Below, piece after piece: positions 7,755 to 14,980 of a stretch of DNA of 41,683 nucleotides. Within the stretch, counting starts at the first letter, position 1. Each line of letters begins with the position of its first letter. The notes below the pieces were generated by a model. That model had not been told where the DNA came from. It did no database searches and worked only from the letters and a program-made list of their open reading frames with translations. This DNA is from Bacillota bacterium (GTDB lineage Bacteria > Bacillota > Clostridia > Lachnospirales > Lachnospiraceae): assembly GCA_023421505.1 (NCBI GenBank), contig JAEZTJ010000043.1, positions 1-41,683 of the forward strand, written 5' to 3'. The position numbers and the translations under genes were made by a program.

Positions 7755-8054
7755 TTACAGACCTGAGAAAATCTCGATCTCTGCACTGTCAGCTGTTAAC
7801 TGAACAATCGCCTTCTTAACCTTAGAAGTCTTACCGGAGGTAGCACCACGTCTGCGTGTTTTACCATCCTGATTAATTGTATTAACACTTGCTACTTTAG
7901 TACCAGTGAACATCTTCTCAACAGCTTCTTTAATCTGGTTCTTTGTAGCATCCGGATGAACAGAAAAGGTATATTTCTTCTCACTCATCGTGCTCATACT
8001 TTTTTCGGAAACCAATGGTTTAAGGATTACATCATAATATTTAATATCTGCCAT
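7755..8054 (-). CDS. rplW: 50S ribosomal protein L23
   Basis: L23 surrounds the peptide exit and is the main docking point for trigger factor and SRP. The 99-residue product shows DVILKPLVSEKSM (residues 9-21), the V-P-ATK-QIK-AVE-MF segment, and a basic loop (NQDGKTRRRGATSGKTSKVKKAIV, 61-84). The start ATG shares one base with the rplD stop (TAATG), so translation is probably coupled. Confidence 0.98.
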   Translation of the reverse strand: MADIKYYDVILKPLVSEKSMSTMSEKKYTFSVHPDATKNQIKEAVEKMFTGTKVASVNTINQDGKTRRRGATSGKTSKVKKAIVQLTADSAEIEIFSGL

Positions 8055-8674
8055 TATGCGTACACCTCCTCGATCTGAGCTACAGCACCCTTAGTTAATA
8101 CCATGGTATCATACTTTAAGATGTCGTATACATTAATGGAGTTTGATAATACTGTTCTTATCTTCGGAAGGTTTCTTGCGGAAAGCTGAACGTTGTCATT
8201 CTTCTTGTCAATCACTACGAGTGCTTTCTCTACCTTTAAGTTGTCAAGAACTGCCTTCATCTTCTTTGTCTTAATCTCATCAAAGCTTAAATCATCAAGA
8301 ACTAAGAATTTCGCTTCATTCACTCTTGAGGTTAAAGCTGATTTGATAGCAAGCGCTTTCTCTTTCTTATTCATCTTAAAAGAATAATCTCTCGGCTTTG
8401 GAGCAAATACAACACCGCCGCCCTTCCACTGAGGGGATCTGGTTGAACCCTGTCTAGCGTGACCGGTTCCTTTTTGTCTCCAAGGCTTTCTTCCGCCGCC
8501 GCTTACTTCAGCACGGGTCTTAGCGCTTTGTGTTCCCTGACGTTTGTTCGCCAACTGCTGAACAACTGCCATATGAACTAAATGATCATTTATTTCTACT
8601 CCGAAGACTGCATCGTTAAGCTCTAATGAACCAACTTCCTTGCCTTCGATATTGTAAACTTTTACATTTGCCAT
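8054..8674 (-). CDS. rplD: 50S ribosomal protein L4
   Basis: L4 reaches into the peptide exit tunnel; in E. coli it also represses its own S10 operon by acting on the leader RNA. The 206-residue product contains the tunnel loop (about residues 45-100) with the signature GGGRKPWRQKGTGHARQGSTRSPQWKGGGVVF. The PWRQKGTGHARQGS core linked to macrolide response is intact. Whether this L4 acts on the folded leader upstream of rpsJ cannot be judged from sequence. Confidence 0.98.
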   Translation of the reverse strand: MANVKVYNIEGKEVGSLELNDAVFGVEINDHLVHMAVVQQLANKRQGTQSAKTRAEVSGGGRKPWRQKGTGHARQGSTRSPQWKGGGVVFAPKPRDYSFKMNKKEKALAIKSALTSRVNEAKFLVLDDLSFDEIKTKKMKAVLDNLKVEKALVVIDKKNDNVQLSARNLPKIRTVLSNSINVYDILKYDTMVLTKGAVAQIEEVYA

Positions 8675-8700
8675 TTCAGTGTTCCTCCTTTCTTAAAGCT

Positions 8701-9336
8701 CTAGTTTGCTTTCTTTACTGTTTCTTTCAGCATGATTAAGGATTTCTTCGGTCCGGGTACTGCACCCTTAACTAAGATTAAGTTCTTCTCTGCATCAACT
8801 CTTACAACTTCAAGGTTCTGTACTGTAGCTCTTACAGCGCCCATCTGTCCAGGCATGTGCTTACCCTTGAATACTCTACCAGGTGTTGTTGCCGGGCCAT
8901 TAGAACCTGCATGTCTATGGTATTTGGAACCATGCTTCATCGGTCCTCTTGATAAGTTGTGTCTCTTGATTGCTCCCTGAAAACCTTTTCCCTTAGTCTT
9001 ACCTACTGCATCAACTCTGTCACCTTCTGCAAAGATATCAGCCTTGATTTCCTGTCCTACTTTGTAATCAGTGGAATTGTCAAACCGGAATTCTTTAAGA
9101 TGTCTCTTTATTGCAACACCCGCTTTTGCAAAGTGTCCTTTTCTTGGCTTATTTACCAGAGTCTCTCTGATATCACCAAAGCCAACCTGTACTGCTGCAT
9201 ATCCGTCATTGTCAACTGTCTTAACCTGAGTTACAAAGAGCGGACCAGCTTCAAGTACAGTTACCGGAACAAGTACTCCGTTTTCGCCGAATACCTGAGT
9301 CATGCCGATTTTTGTTGCTAAAATCGCTTTCTTCAT
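8701..9336 (-). CDS. rplC: 50S ribosomal protein L3
   Basis: L3 is an early-assembly protein that extends towards the peptidyl transferase centre. The 211-residue product starts MKKAILATKIGMTQVFGENG. It has the central extension GSKYHRHAGSNGPATTPGRVFKGKHMPGQMG (about residues 132-162), the region modified or mutated in linezolid- or tiamulin-resistant strains of other species; no unusual residue stands out. The 147-bp gap from rpsJ carries two inverted repeats. Confidence 0.98.
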   Translation of the reverse strand: MKKAILATKIGMTQVFGENGVLVPVTVLEAGPLFVTQVKTVDNDGYAAVQVGFGDIRETLVNKPRKGHFAKAGVAIKRHLKEFRFDNSTDYKVGQEIKADIFAEGDRVDAVGKTKGKGFQGAIKRHNLSRGPMKHGSKYHRHAGSNGPATTPGRVFKGKHMPGQMGAVRATVQNLEVVRVDAEKNLILVKGAVPGPKKSLIMLKETVKKAN

Positions 9337-9364
9337 TTTCTTACCTCCTGTTTAATCTACAGCG

Positions 9365-9418
9365 GATTACACAATTCGTGTAATCATCCTAGATGGTTAT
9401 ATACTATCATATATGAAC
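9365..9418 (-). other. Inverted repeats in the rpsJ-rplC gap
   Basis: GATTACAC (9365-9372) pairs perfectly with GTGTAATC (9378-9385) around AATTC. A second, imperfect pairing of GGTTATAT with ATATATGAACC follows at about 9394-9418. They lie between the first and second genes of the operon, and no T-run follows the first stem on the minus strand. Confidence 0.5.
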
Positions 9419-9483
9419 CCTAAGGATTTTTTCTTAATTTGTTATTGCTTGTCTTTTCCCAGATGTTTAACATTTTAGATGTA

Positions 9484-9795
9484 TTATTTCATCTTAATGT
9501 CAATGTACACACCAGCAGGCATTTCTAATCTTGATAATGCATCAACTGTCTTCTGAGTAGGTGTGATGATGTCAATCAATCTCTTGTGAGTTCTCTGCTC
9601 GAACTGCTCTCTGGAGTCCTTATACTTGTGAACCGCTCTCAGAATTGTTACAACTTCCTTCTTGGTAGGCAACGGAACCGGTCCGCTCACCTTTGATCCT
9701 GTCTTCTTAACAGTATCAATAATCTTACCTGCAGATTGATCGATCAGATGATGATCATACGCCTTCAATGTGATTCTCATTACTTGACTTGCCAT
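9484..9795 (-). CDS. rpsJ: 30S ribosomal protein S10 (NusE)
   Basis: S10 has two roles: it is a 30S head protein, and with NusB it forms part of transcription antitermination complexes. The 103-residue product starts MASQVMRITLKAYDHHLIDQSAGKI and contains the family signature GPVPLPTKKEVVTILRAVHKYKDSREQFEQRTHKRLIDI. The ATG at 9795 follows AAGGAGG, with a run of T in the spacer. In-frame codons back to 9873 lie in the leader and have no family similarity. It is the first gene of the ribosomal cluster. Confidence 0.98.
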   Translation of the reverse strand: MASQVMRITLKAYDHHLIDQSAGKIIDTVKKTGSKVSGPVPLPTKKEVVTILRAVHKYKDSREQFEQRTHKRLIDIITPTQKTVDALSRLEMPAGVYIDIKMK

Positions 9796-9833
9796 AAAAA
9801 AAGCCGCCTCCTTTTCGCACTTAATTTCAGTAC

Positions 9834-10061
9834 GACAAGTGGTGACTGTACACTCATCCGTGTGTATCTTCATTCCTCATACTAAAAATCCGTATTACCG
9901 GATTAGTCAGAGATATCATGACTGAATTATCTCTTAAAGTATTTTATGAGATTATTCACACGTTTTATCTGCCCTATGGCAGAATATTATATGGTACAGT
10001 GACTTGTCGCCAGTTTCATAACTTGACCTTCGCTCCACGGAAAACCTGCCAGGCTTGGCAG
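9834..10061 (-). promoter_or_regulatory. Structured leader of the S10 operon
   Basis: The transcript starting near 10096 has about 300 nt before rpsJ, and it folds well. GACAAGT/ACTGTAC (9834-9851, separated by GGTG) pairs with GTACAGT/GACTTGTC (9994-10008), giving two 7-bp helices with an internal loop that enclose about 140 nt. Inside are CTGCC/GGCAG (9969-9982), AGAGATA/TATCTCT (9909-9934) and AATCCG/CGGATT (9887-9904, followed on the minus strand by TTTT). Outside is CTGCCA/TGGCAG (10046-10061). The long helix ends about 20 nt before the rpsJ ribosome binding site. Regulation by a ribosomal protein, by attenuation, or both is inferred. Confidence 0.65.
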
Positions 10062-10102
10062 CAACCTCACGCTTCAACGCTATCAATGTCACAACATTTG
10101 AT

Positions 10103-10131
10103 ATTATACAACACTTGTTTTTCTTTTGCAA
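10103..10131 (-). promoter_or_regulatory. Sigma-A-like promoter of the S10 operon
   Basis: On the minus strand, TTGCAA (10126-10131) and TATAAT (10103-10108) are separated by exactly 17 bp. Transcription would begin near 10096 and run through the folded leader into rpsJ. I see no competing promoter of similar quality between here and rpsJ. Confidence 0.75.
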
Positions 10132-10304
10132 GCACTTTTTTATTGTTTTTACTGTATCTTTCAAGTAACGACTCCCCTCAATTGACTTCATCCTAAATCT
10201 TCTTTTACTTTTATATTTTGGATAAAAACTATATGTATTATGTAAGATATACCATTATTTTAATTATTTTCTTTTTTAATAGCAAAAATTTAATGATTTT
10301 TCGT

Positions 10305-10333
10305 TTGACAATAAAAAATAGATGGTATATATT
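10305..10333 (+). promoter_or_regulatory. Promoter of the marR-SDR regulator gene
   Basis: TTGACA (10305-10310), 17 bp, TATATT (10328-10333). This is a near-consensus sigma-A promoter, with an 18-bp perfect palindrome immediately downstream. Confidence 0.8.
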
Positions 10334-10338
10334 ATTAG

Positions 10339-10356
10339 TTAGTTAATATTAACTAA
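10339..10356 (+). promoter_or_regulatory. MarR operator, copy 1
   Basis: TTAGTTAATATTAACTAA is a perfect 18-bp palindrome placed just after the -10 box, across the expected transcription start of the MarR gene. A near copy lies at 10887-10904 before the dehydrogenase gene. Length, symmetry and position fit a winged-helix MarR dimer site that mediates autorepression. Confidence 0.75.
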
Positions 10357-10383
10357 TTTAATTTATACCTACAGGAGTTTACT

Positions 10384-10815
10384 ATGCAGTTAGAATCGCT
10401 AATGGTAGAGCTTATTAATAGCTTTACTCAGGAAATAAGAGAATATAAGGAGAAGCTGCTTGGCCAGGATGAGCTTTCTCATCTAACAATGACAGAGTAT
10501 TATTATCTTATTGCAATTAATAAGCTTGATTGTCCGACCTATAGTGACCTTGCGAAGGAGCTAAAGGTTACAAAACCGTCTGTTACAGCTAATGTTAATA
10601 AAATGATTCTAAAGGGATATATATATAAGGTTCAGAATCAAAAAGATAAGAGAGTTTTTCATCTACAGCTTGATGAGAAAGGCGAGAAATTAATCAAGGT
10701 TGAAAAAAATATCTCCTATGAATTTGCTAAAAATGCTGTATCCTGTTTAACAGAAGTAGAACAGGAGCAGCTGCAAAAAATATTCGAAAAGACACTTATG
10801 TATATAAGAAAATAA
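10384..10815 (+). CDS. MarR-family transcriptional regulator
   Basis: A 143-residue winged-helix regulator. The DNA-binding region is about residues 45-95: helix-turn-helix TYSDLAKELKVTKPSVTANVNKM, then the wing GYIYKVQNQKDKRVFHLQLDEKG with the D-x-R motif of MarR proteins (D-K-R). Helices at both ends would form the dimer interface. The ATG follows ACAGGAG. It lies divergent from the S10 operon and upstream of a co-oriented short-chain dehydrogenase. The shared operator suggests it represses itself and that gene. Its ligand is unknown. Confidence 0.93.
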   Translation: MQLESLMVELINSFTQEIREYKEKLLGQDELSHLTMTEYYYLIAINKLDCPTYSDLAKELKVTKPSVTANVNKMILKGYIYKVQNQKDKRVFHLQLDEKGEKLIKVEKNISYEFAKNAVSCLTEVEQEQLQKIFEKTLMYIRK

Positions 10816-10869
10816 TTTTATATTCTTCATAACAGCATCGGGAAACATCACTGTATGTATTAGCCCTAT

Positions 10870-10904
10870 TTGATTTCACCAAATAGTTAGTTTGTATTAA
10901 CTAA
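10870..10904 (+). promoter_or_regulatory. Candidate promoter with MarR operator copy 2, before the dehydrogenase
   Basis: TTAGTTTGTATTAACTAA (10887-10904) matches 16 of 18 bases of the operator before the MarR gene. It overlaps a possible promoter, TTGATT (10870-10875), 17 bp, TGTATT (10893-10898). The resulting transcript would have a leader of about 160 nt before the dehydrogenase. That leader also contains a perfect palindrome, AGTCCGGACT, at 10972-10981, of unknown role. Confidence 0.6.
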
Positions 10905-11065
10905 CTTACTTTCAAACAACCCTGTCTCACATGCCAGCTGCGAGTGAATTGATAGAATATATCCGTTGATTAGTCCGGACTGATTAAGCGATATTGTATT
11001 AATCTATTGCAGCAAACGTTGATACCCGGTTTTAGAATAAATTAATATAATAAAGGAGTAAGTAT

Positions 11066-11836
11066 ATGAACCAGTTAAATAATATTAAATTTACATTGAT
11101 AACAGGGGCAAGTCATGGAATAGGTAAAGCTCTTGCCGAGGAATGTGCAGCAAGAAATATGAATCTGATCCTAGTAGCGAGATCAGAGCAAGCATTAATA
11201 GAACTAGCAGGCAAGCTTAAGCATAAATATCATATTGAAGTGCTTCATTATATAGCCGATTTAACAGAAGCAGGTAGTGTAAAGGCACTTTATCATTGGT
11301 GTAAGTCAAACAATTACACAGTTGATATTCTAATTAACAATGCAGGAATGGGGCTGTTTGGTAATTTCGAAAAGATAGATATAGACAAACAAATGAATCT
11401 TATCCAGCTAAATATTGAGAGTATCGTTCAAATGTCCTATTATTTTCTCCCCATGCTTAACAATCAGAATAAAGCCTATCTTCTTAATGTAGCCAGCCTG
11501 GCAGCTTTATATCCTCTACCCTATTACAGTACCTATGGTGCCAGTAAGGCTTTTGTTCTTTCCTTTACCGAAGCCCTTCGGTTTGAGTACAGAAACAATC
11601 CTATTCAGATTTCCTGCTTATGCCCGGGTGATACGAAGACCAAATTCTTTGAGGATGCCGGTAATCATAACAAGCACGGTAAGCTTATGGATCCTACTAT
11701 GGTTGCTAAAGTAGGCCTTTCTGAATTACTTGCCGGCAAGAGTGTGATATTTCCTGCCTCCGTCAAGTGGATTGCACGAATTCCAAAGTCCCTGCTCAAA
11801 AAAATAGTAGCGAAAAGAACTACCACTTATTTTTAA
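11066..11836 (+). CDS. Short-chain dehydrogenase/reductase
   Basis: A 256-residue classical SDR with all family landmarks: cofactor loop TGASHGIG (residues 13-20), NNAG (91-94) and catalytic Ser144, Tyr157 and Lys161 in the NVASLAAL and YSTYGASK motifs. The basic residue pattern after strand 2 (VARSEQAL) suggests NADP(H), as in many SDRs. It resembles the DltE/YqjQ-like oxidoreductases of Firmicutes, whose substrates are not established. The C-terminal basic segment (SLLKKIVAKRTTTYF) could touch the membrane. The ATG follows AAAGGAG. Control by the upstream MarR is inferred from the shared operator. Confidence 0.93.
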   Translation: MNQLNNIKFTLITGASHGIGKALAEECAARNMNLILVARSEQALIELAGKLKHKYHIEVLHYIADLTEAGSVKALYHWCKSNNYTVDILINNAGMGLFGNFEKIDIDKQMNLIQLNIESIVQMSYYFLPMLNNQNKAYLLNVASLAALYPLPYYSTYGASKAFVLSFTEALRFEYRNNPIQISCLCPGDTKTKFFEDAGNHNKHGKLMDPTMVAKVGLSELLAGKSVIFPASVKWIARIPKSLLKKIVAKRTTTYF

Positions 11837-11841
11837 AAGTA

Positions 11842-11881
11842 AGCCCAAGCACCAAAGCTGAAAGGCTAAGATGTTTGGGCT
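11842..11881. terminator. Bidirectional terminator between convergent genes
   Basis: AGCCCAA (11842-11848) pairs with TTGGGCT (11875-11881) around a partly self-paired loop. On the plus strand GATATTTT follows; on the minus strand TTACTTTTA follows. It can end both the dehydrogenase transcript and the convergent sigma/anti-sigma-like transcript. The stem is only 7 bp. Confidence 0.5.
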
Positions 11882-11960
11882 GATATTTTAAGTCTAAATC
11901 GTATATAGCATTGAAAAATCAGAATTAAGACAGTTAAGCTATAATTTCGAGACAAACTTT

Positions 11961-13676
11961 TTATTGGACCGGATCATATCCAACCACAGTCCAAATCCCA
12001 GTCTCATCCTGTCTAACCAGACGCTTTAAGTAAATTTTATCAGCAATTGATTTATTACTCTCAATCCGGACAACTGCTTCTATTCCATCATTTGATATTA
12101 TAGTTACTGCATCGTAGGGTATAGGATATTCTCCTTCTATTCCATTTGGAGCTATTAAGAGATTTGCATAAACATGTGCTGCAAATACAGGATCTAGCTT
12201 CCAAGGAGAATGTCCGGCATCGGCACTCTTCTGATCATTTTCCTCGACGGCTAAATCTACCGGCACTTCAACTTCAGGCTTATTCTCCTCCTGAACCTCC
12301 TCCGGCAATCTTATCTCACTGGCTGTCAATCCTTGAGCCATATCAGCTAACGCCTCCATAGCAATATTACCGTATACCCTGTATTCCATTCCTTCCTGCT
12401 GCCAGCGGATTGATCTTACACCCTTCACTCCCTCATAACGGTTAAGAAATTCCGCAGTAATCCCATTTACAGTACCAAGTACAGCATCGGATGCCAGTTT
12501 TAATTCTTGTGCTGCCTTAGACTGAAGAAGTATAACGGTATCTTCTTGACCTGATACTTTATAATACATTTTTACAGTCATCGTATCTGTTAATATACTG
12601 ATTCCTTTCAGTTCATAGTTATTAGGAATGTTCTCAGATATGATTGGTATAAACTCCAAAATATCAGCTGCTTCCTCAAGACCTGTTACAGGCTGCTCAG
12701 GTTGAAGTTCAACAACCTCATACCCCTTTGGCAGGTGATAGGCTAAAAGTTCCTGCGGAATCATATCCTCAAATGATATATCTGTAAAGGTTACCGTATA
12801 TTGAACAGCATTCTGCATAGCAGTCTGCTTCTTAAGCGGAAGCTCTGTCTTTTTATCTACCCATAAGTGATATGCTTCCCCACCATCAGGCGTTATCTCT
12901 AGGAGTATCGTAGTTCTTCCTGAAATGATCTCTTCTCCGATTTTCTTTACGCTAAGTGCATTTTTAACCTCTTCTACCTCTCTTCCAAGTTCGAAGGTAA
13001 AACGGTAGGGATCGGGGAAGGCTGCCGATAAGTATACTTTATTCTCCTCCGGTCTGATCTGCCATTCCTTTATTGTATTATTTACCGTAATTGTTCCTTC
13101 CAAATAACCCTTAAGCTCCTTTAGATAATAATTTCCCTCTTGATCTGCCCATACCTCTCGTTTTGATTGCAGCAGCTTTTCTCCCGCTGCATTCGTTTCT
13201 ACAGCCTCAATTGTTCCGTGATAAGCTTTAAGCTCTTGATATGCCTGCTCCATAGCATATGCTATGTTATCCTCCCGTACAGGCAGGCTGATATTTGGTA
13301 TTATATATAGTAAAGCTGCTGCCGCCGCTGCTGCTGCAGTAACTCCTATTAAGGTACGTCTTACCCGCCTTGAAGCTCCTTTTCTATATGTTACTGATTT
13401 ACTGCTTTCCATATTAGTATCACTCTGATTTTTCGTTTCTTTATTATTCTCTGCGGCCCTGATCGCATCGATTAATCTTTGCTCATAATTATGATCCGGC
13501 ATAACCGGCTCACGTAAACTCCTTACCCTTCTAACAGTATTCATAAGCATTGTAATATCTGTTTTATCAGAAGATTTTAAACGTCCTTCCCCTCTCCTTA
13601 AGGATTTTAATTTCGGACTTTTTTCTTCATTCATTGTATCAATATAATTCATGAGCTTTTTCTTCTTTATATCCAT
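11961..13676 (-). CDS. Membrane-anchored LolA/YdcC-like protein, probable ECF sigma partner
   Basis: A 571-residue protein with a basic cytoplasmic N-terminus of about 105 residues, one membrane segment (108-128, rich in alanine) and a long outside region. Residues about 137-330 resemble the LolA/RseB-like fold of sporulation protein YdcC (YAMEQAYQELKAYHGTIEAVETN, then a beta-rich stretch ending in LPKGYEVVEL). A second alpha/beta part runs from about 335 to 460, and a C-terminal domain of about 80 residues ends VVGYDPVQ. The ATG has AGGAGGAGG upstream and lies inside the sigma gene's 3' end. Partnership with that sigma factor as an anti-sigma factor is inferred; no H-x3-C-x2-C zinc motif is present. 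Confidence 0.7.
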   Translation of the reverse strand: MDIKKKKLMNYIDTMNEEKSPKLKSLRRGEGRLKSSDKTDITMLMNTVRRVRSLREPVMPDHNYEQRLIDAIRAAENNKETKNQSDTNMESSKSVTYRKGASRRVRRTLIGVTAAAAAAAALLYIIPNISLPVREDNIAYAMEQAYQELKAYHGTIEAVETNAAGEKLLQSKREVWADQEGNYYLKELKGYLEGTITVNNTIKEWQIRPEENKVYLSAAFPDPYRFTFELGREVEEVKNALSVKKIGEEIISGRTTILLEITPDGGEAYHLWVDKKTELPLKKQTAMQNAVQYTVTFTDISFEDMIPQELLAYHLPKGYEVVELQPEQPVTGLEEAADILEFIPIISENIPNNYELKGISILTDTMTVKMYYKVSGQEDTVILLQSKAAQELKLASDAVLGTVNGITAEFLNRYEGVKGVRSIRWQQEGMEYRVYGNIAMEALADMAQGLTASEIRLPEEVQEENKPEVEVPVDLAVEENDQKSADAGHSPWKLDPVFAAHVYANLLIAPNGIEGEYPIPYDAVTIISNDGIEAVVRIESNKSIADKIYLKRLVRQDETGIWTVVGYDPVQ

Positions 13677-14203
13677 GAAGCCTCCTCCTGTTCCTGCTCG
13701 GTTAGTAGATTCGATAATGCTTTCACTGCACGATATTGCATTACTCTTATCGTACCCTCCCTTTTCTTCATAAGCTTTGCTGTCTCCTTCGCTGAATACC
13801 CTTTCATAATCCGAAGTATAATCACAGTTCGCTGCTCTTCTGTCAGCTTAGCCATAGCATCCTCCAGTAATTTTCTTTCCTGCAACTGCTTTGAAAAATC
13901 CTCTGTAACCTTTCCCTGAATATCCGCCTCCTCAAGCGGTAGGGTAATATGAGCTCTTGCATTTGCCCTCCACCTATCACGAAGAAGATTGATGGCAATT
14001 GTCTTAAGATAAGCGGTATATTCTAAGACCTCAATGTCATTTCTACTAAAATAATCTAACGCTTTAACATAGGTTTCCTGCGTTATATCTTCAGCTTCTT
14101 CCCGATTCTGGACTTTATAATATATGAAGCGATACAATTCCCTCCAGGTTTCCCTGCATATGTTCTCCATCAGCTCACTCTTATCGTTGCGGTTCGTTCC
14201 CAT
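13667..14203 (-). CDS. ECF-type RNA polymerase sigma factor
   Basis: A 178-residue sigma-70 family protein containing only regions 2 and 4. Region 2 includes RELYRFIYYKVQNREEAEDITQETYVKALDYF (about residues 19-50). Region 4 includes LTEEQRTVIILRIMKGYSAKETAKLMKKREGTIRVMQYRAVKAL (about 118-161). The ATG at 14203 follows AAAGGAGAAGG; a longer in-frame extension to 14272 has no ribosome binding site. The stop overlaps the next gene by 10 bases, so the two are translated together. The target genes are unknown; no ECF-type promoter was confidently recognised here. Confidence 0.92.
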   Translation of the reverse strand: MGTNRNDKSELMENICRETWRELYRFIYYKVQNREEAEDITQETYVKALDYFSRNDIEVLEYTAYLKTIAINLLRDRWRANARAHITLPLEEADIQGKVTEDFSKQLQERKLLEDAMAKLTEEQRTVIILRIMKGYSAKETAKLMKKREGTIRVMQYRAVKALSNLLTEQEQEEASWI

Positions 14204-14540
14204 TCCTTCTCCTTTCCTGATAAATATTTGATAGGAATTGTAACACGTTTTATCAGTCAATATTGTATACACAGTAGTATCAATTCCGAAGCATCTGAAA
14301 ATTTATACCACTAATCCAAGCGGCAGCGGAAGGTATTTGTTTCTGTAACTACCGTGTATATCATTAAAAACTTAATAATTAACAATTACCTATAAATTAT
14401 TTGTTGAAGCTTTGACAGCTATATAATAAAAGACGATTTGGGAATACCTTTTGTTACATTATGATGGCTTTTTTAAAGTAAAAACCTTTTTAAAATATAA
14501 CCACTTTTTCTAAATACTAGTAATACGAATTATTGAAAAG

Positions 14541-14740
14541 CATAATTCACACCACAAAGTTTGTGCCTGTGTAACCAAAGTGCGCAAGCACACTAAGCAT
14601 AAACAAATCCAAAGGGTAGACATGTTAGGCTAATGAGATTAGTCCCGCAAAAGTAATCGGGCCCAAAAGGAATAAATTAATTCAAAGGGCTGACATTTCG
14701 GGTAGTCTGTTAATTAATAAAGCAAAAAATGCAACGCACG
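14541..14740. ncRNA. Possible structured RNA, strand unknown
   Basis: This stretch has compact paired elements in an otherwise AT-rich gap: CACAAA/TTTGTG (14551-14565), GTGC-gcaa-GCAC (14580-14591), CTAAT-gag-ATTAG (14630-14642), CCCG/CGGG (14644-14661) and GCCC/GGGC (14661-14690) with an inner GAAT/ATTC. Two similar 16-mers, CAAAGGGTAGACATGT (14610-14625) and CAAAGGGCTGACATTT (14683-14698), differ at three positions and are 73 bp apart. I do not recognise a known riboswitch, 6S, tmRNA or RNase P signature. It could be a non-coding RNA or the remains of a mobile element. Confidence 0.35.
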
Positions 14741-14755
14741 CTTATATTACAAAAT

Positions 14756-14812
14756 AAAATAAAAAAGCCCTTCCTTCAGAAGATTTAATTTACTAAATCT
14801 ACTGCAAGGAAG
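14756..14812 (-). terminator. Intrinsic terminator after the methyltransferase gene
   Basis: On the minus strand, CTTCCTT pairs with AAGGAAG (14806-14812 with 14770-14776) and, inside, AGATTTA pairs with TAAATCT (14794-14800 with 14781-14787). This is followed by GGC and TTTTTTATTTTATTTT. It is a strong terminator for the methyltransferase transcript and separates it from the sigma factor gene. Confidence 0.85.
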
Positions 14813-14980
14813 AGCAGCTTATATAATAATGAAATTTTTAAAGAAACGTATGCAAAAACTATTCTGATATTTCAGCTTTATAATACTGTATTAATTAGAG
14901 CTGATTCAATTATTCAGTAGATAATATAAACCTAGTAGTTGTCATTATTACTCCAAATCAAATTATTGAAGAAAAGTATG

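Larger units (their letters stand above)
14273..14980. other. Gene-free region between sigma factor and methyltransferase
   Basis: About 700 bp without a credible coding sequence. It holds AT-rich DNA (14273-14540), a GC-richer folded stretch (14541-14740) described separately, the terminator of the methyltransferase transcript (14756-14812) and an AT-rich tail. A TATAAT near 14422 on the plus strand with a weak TTGTTG upstream could start a transcript through the folded stretch, but the spacing is short. Confidence 0.6.

Noticed and set aside
14610..14664. A c-di-GMP (GEMM) riboswitch, because of TCCCGCAAAAG and GGGCCC
   Set aside because: The conserved GGACGCAAAGC and GGCCTAAACC blocks are not present in the right order, so the match is superficial.
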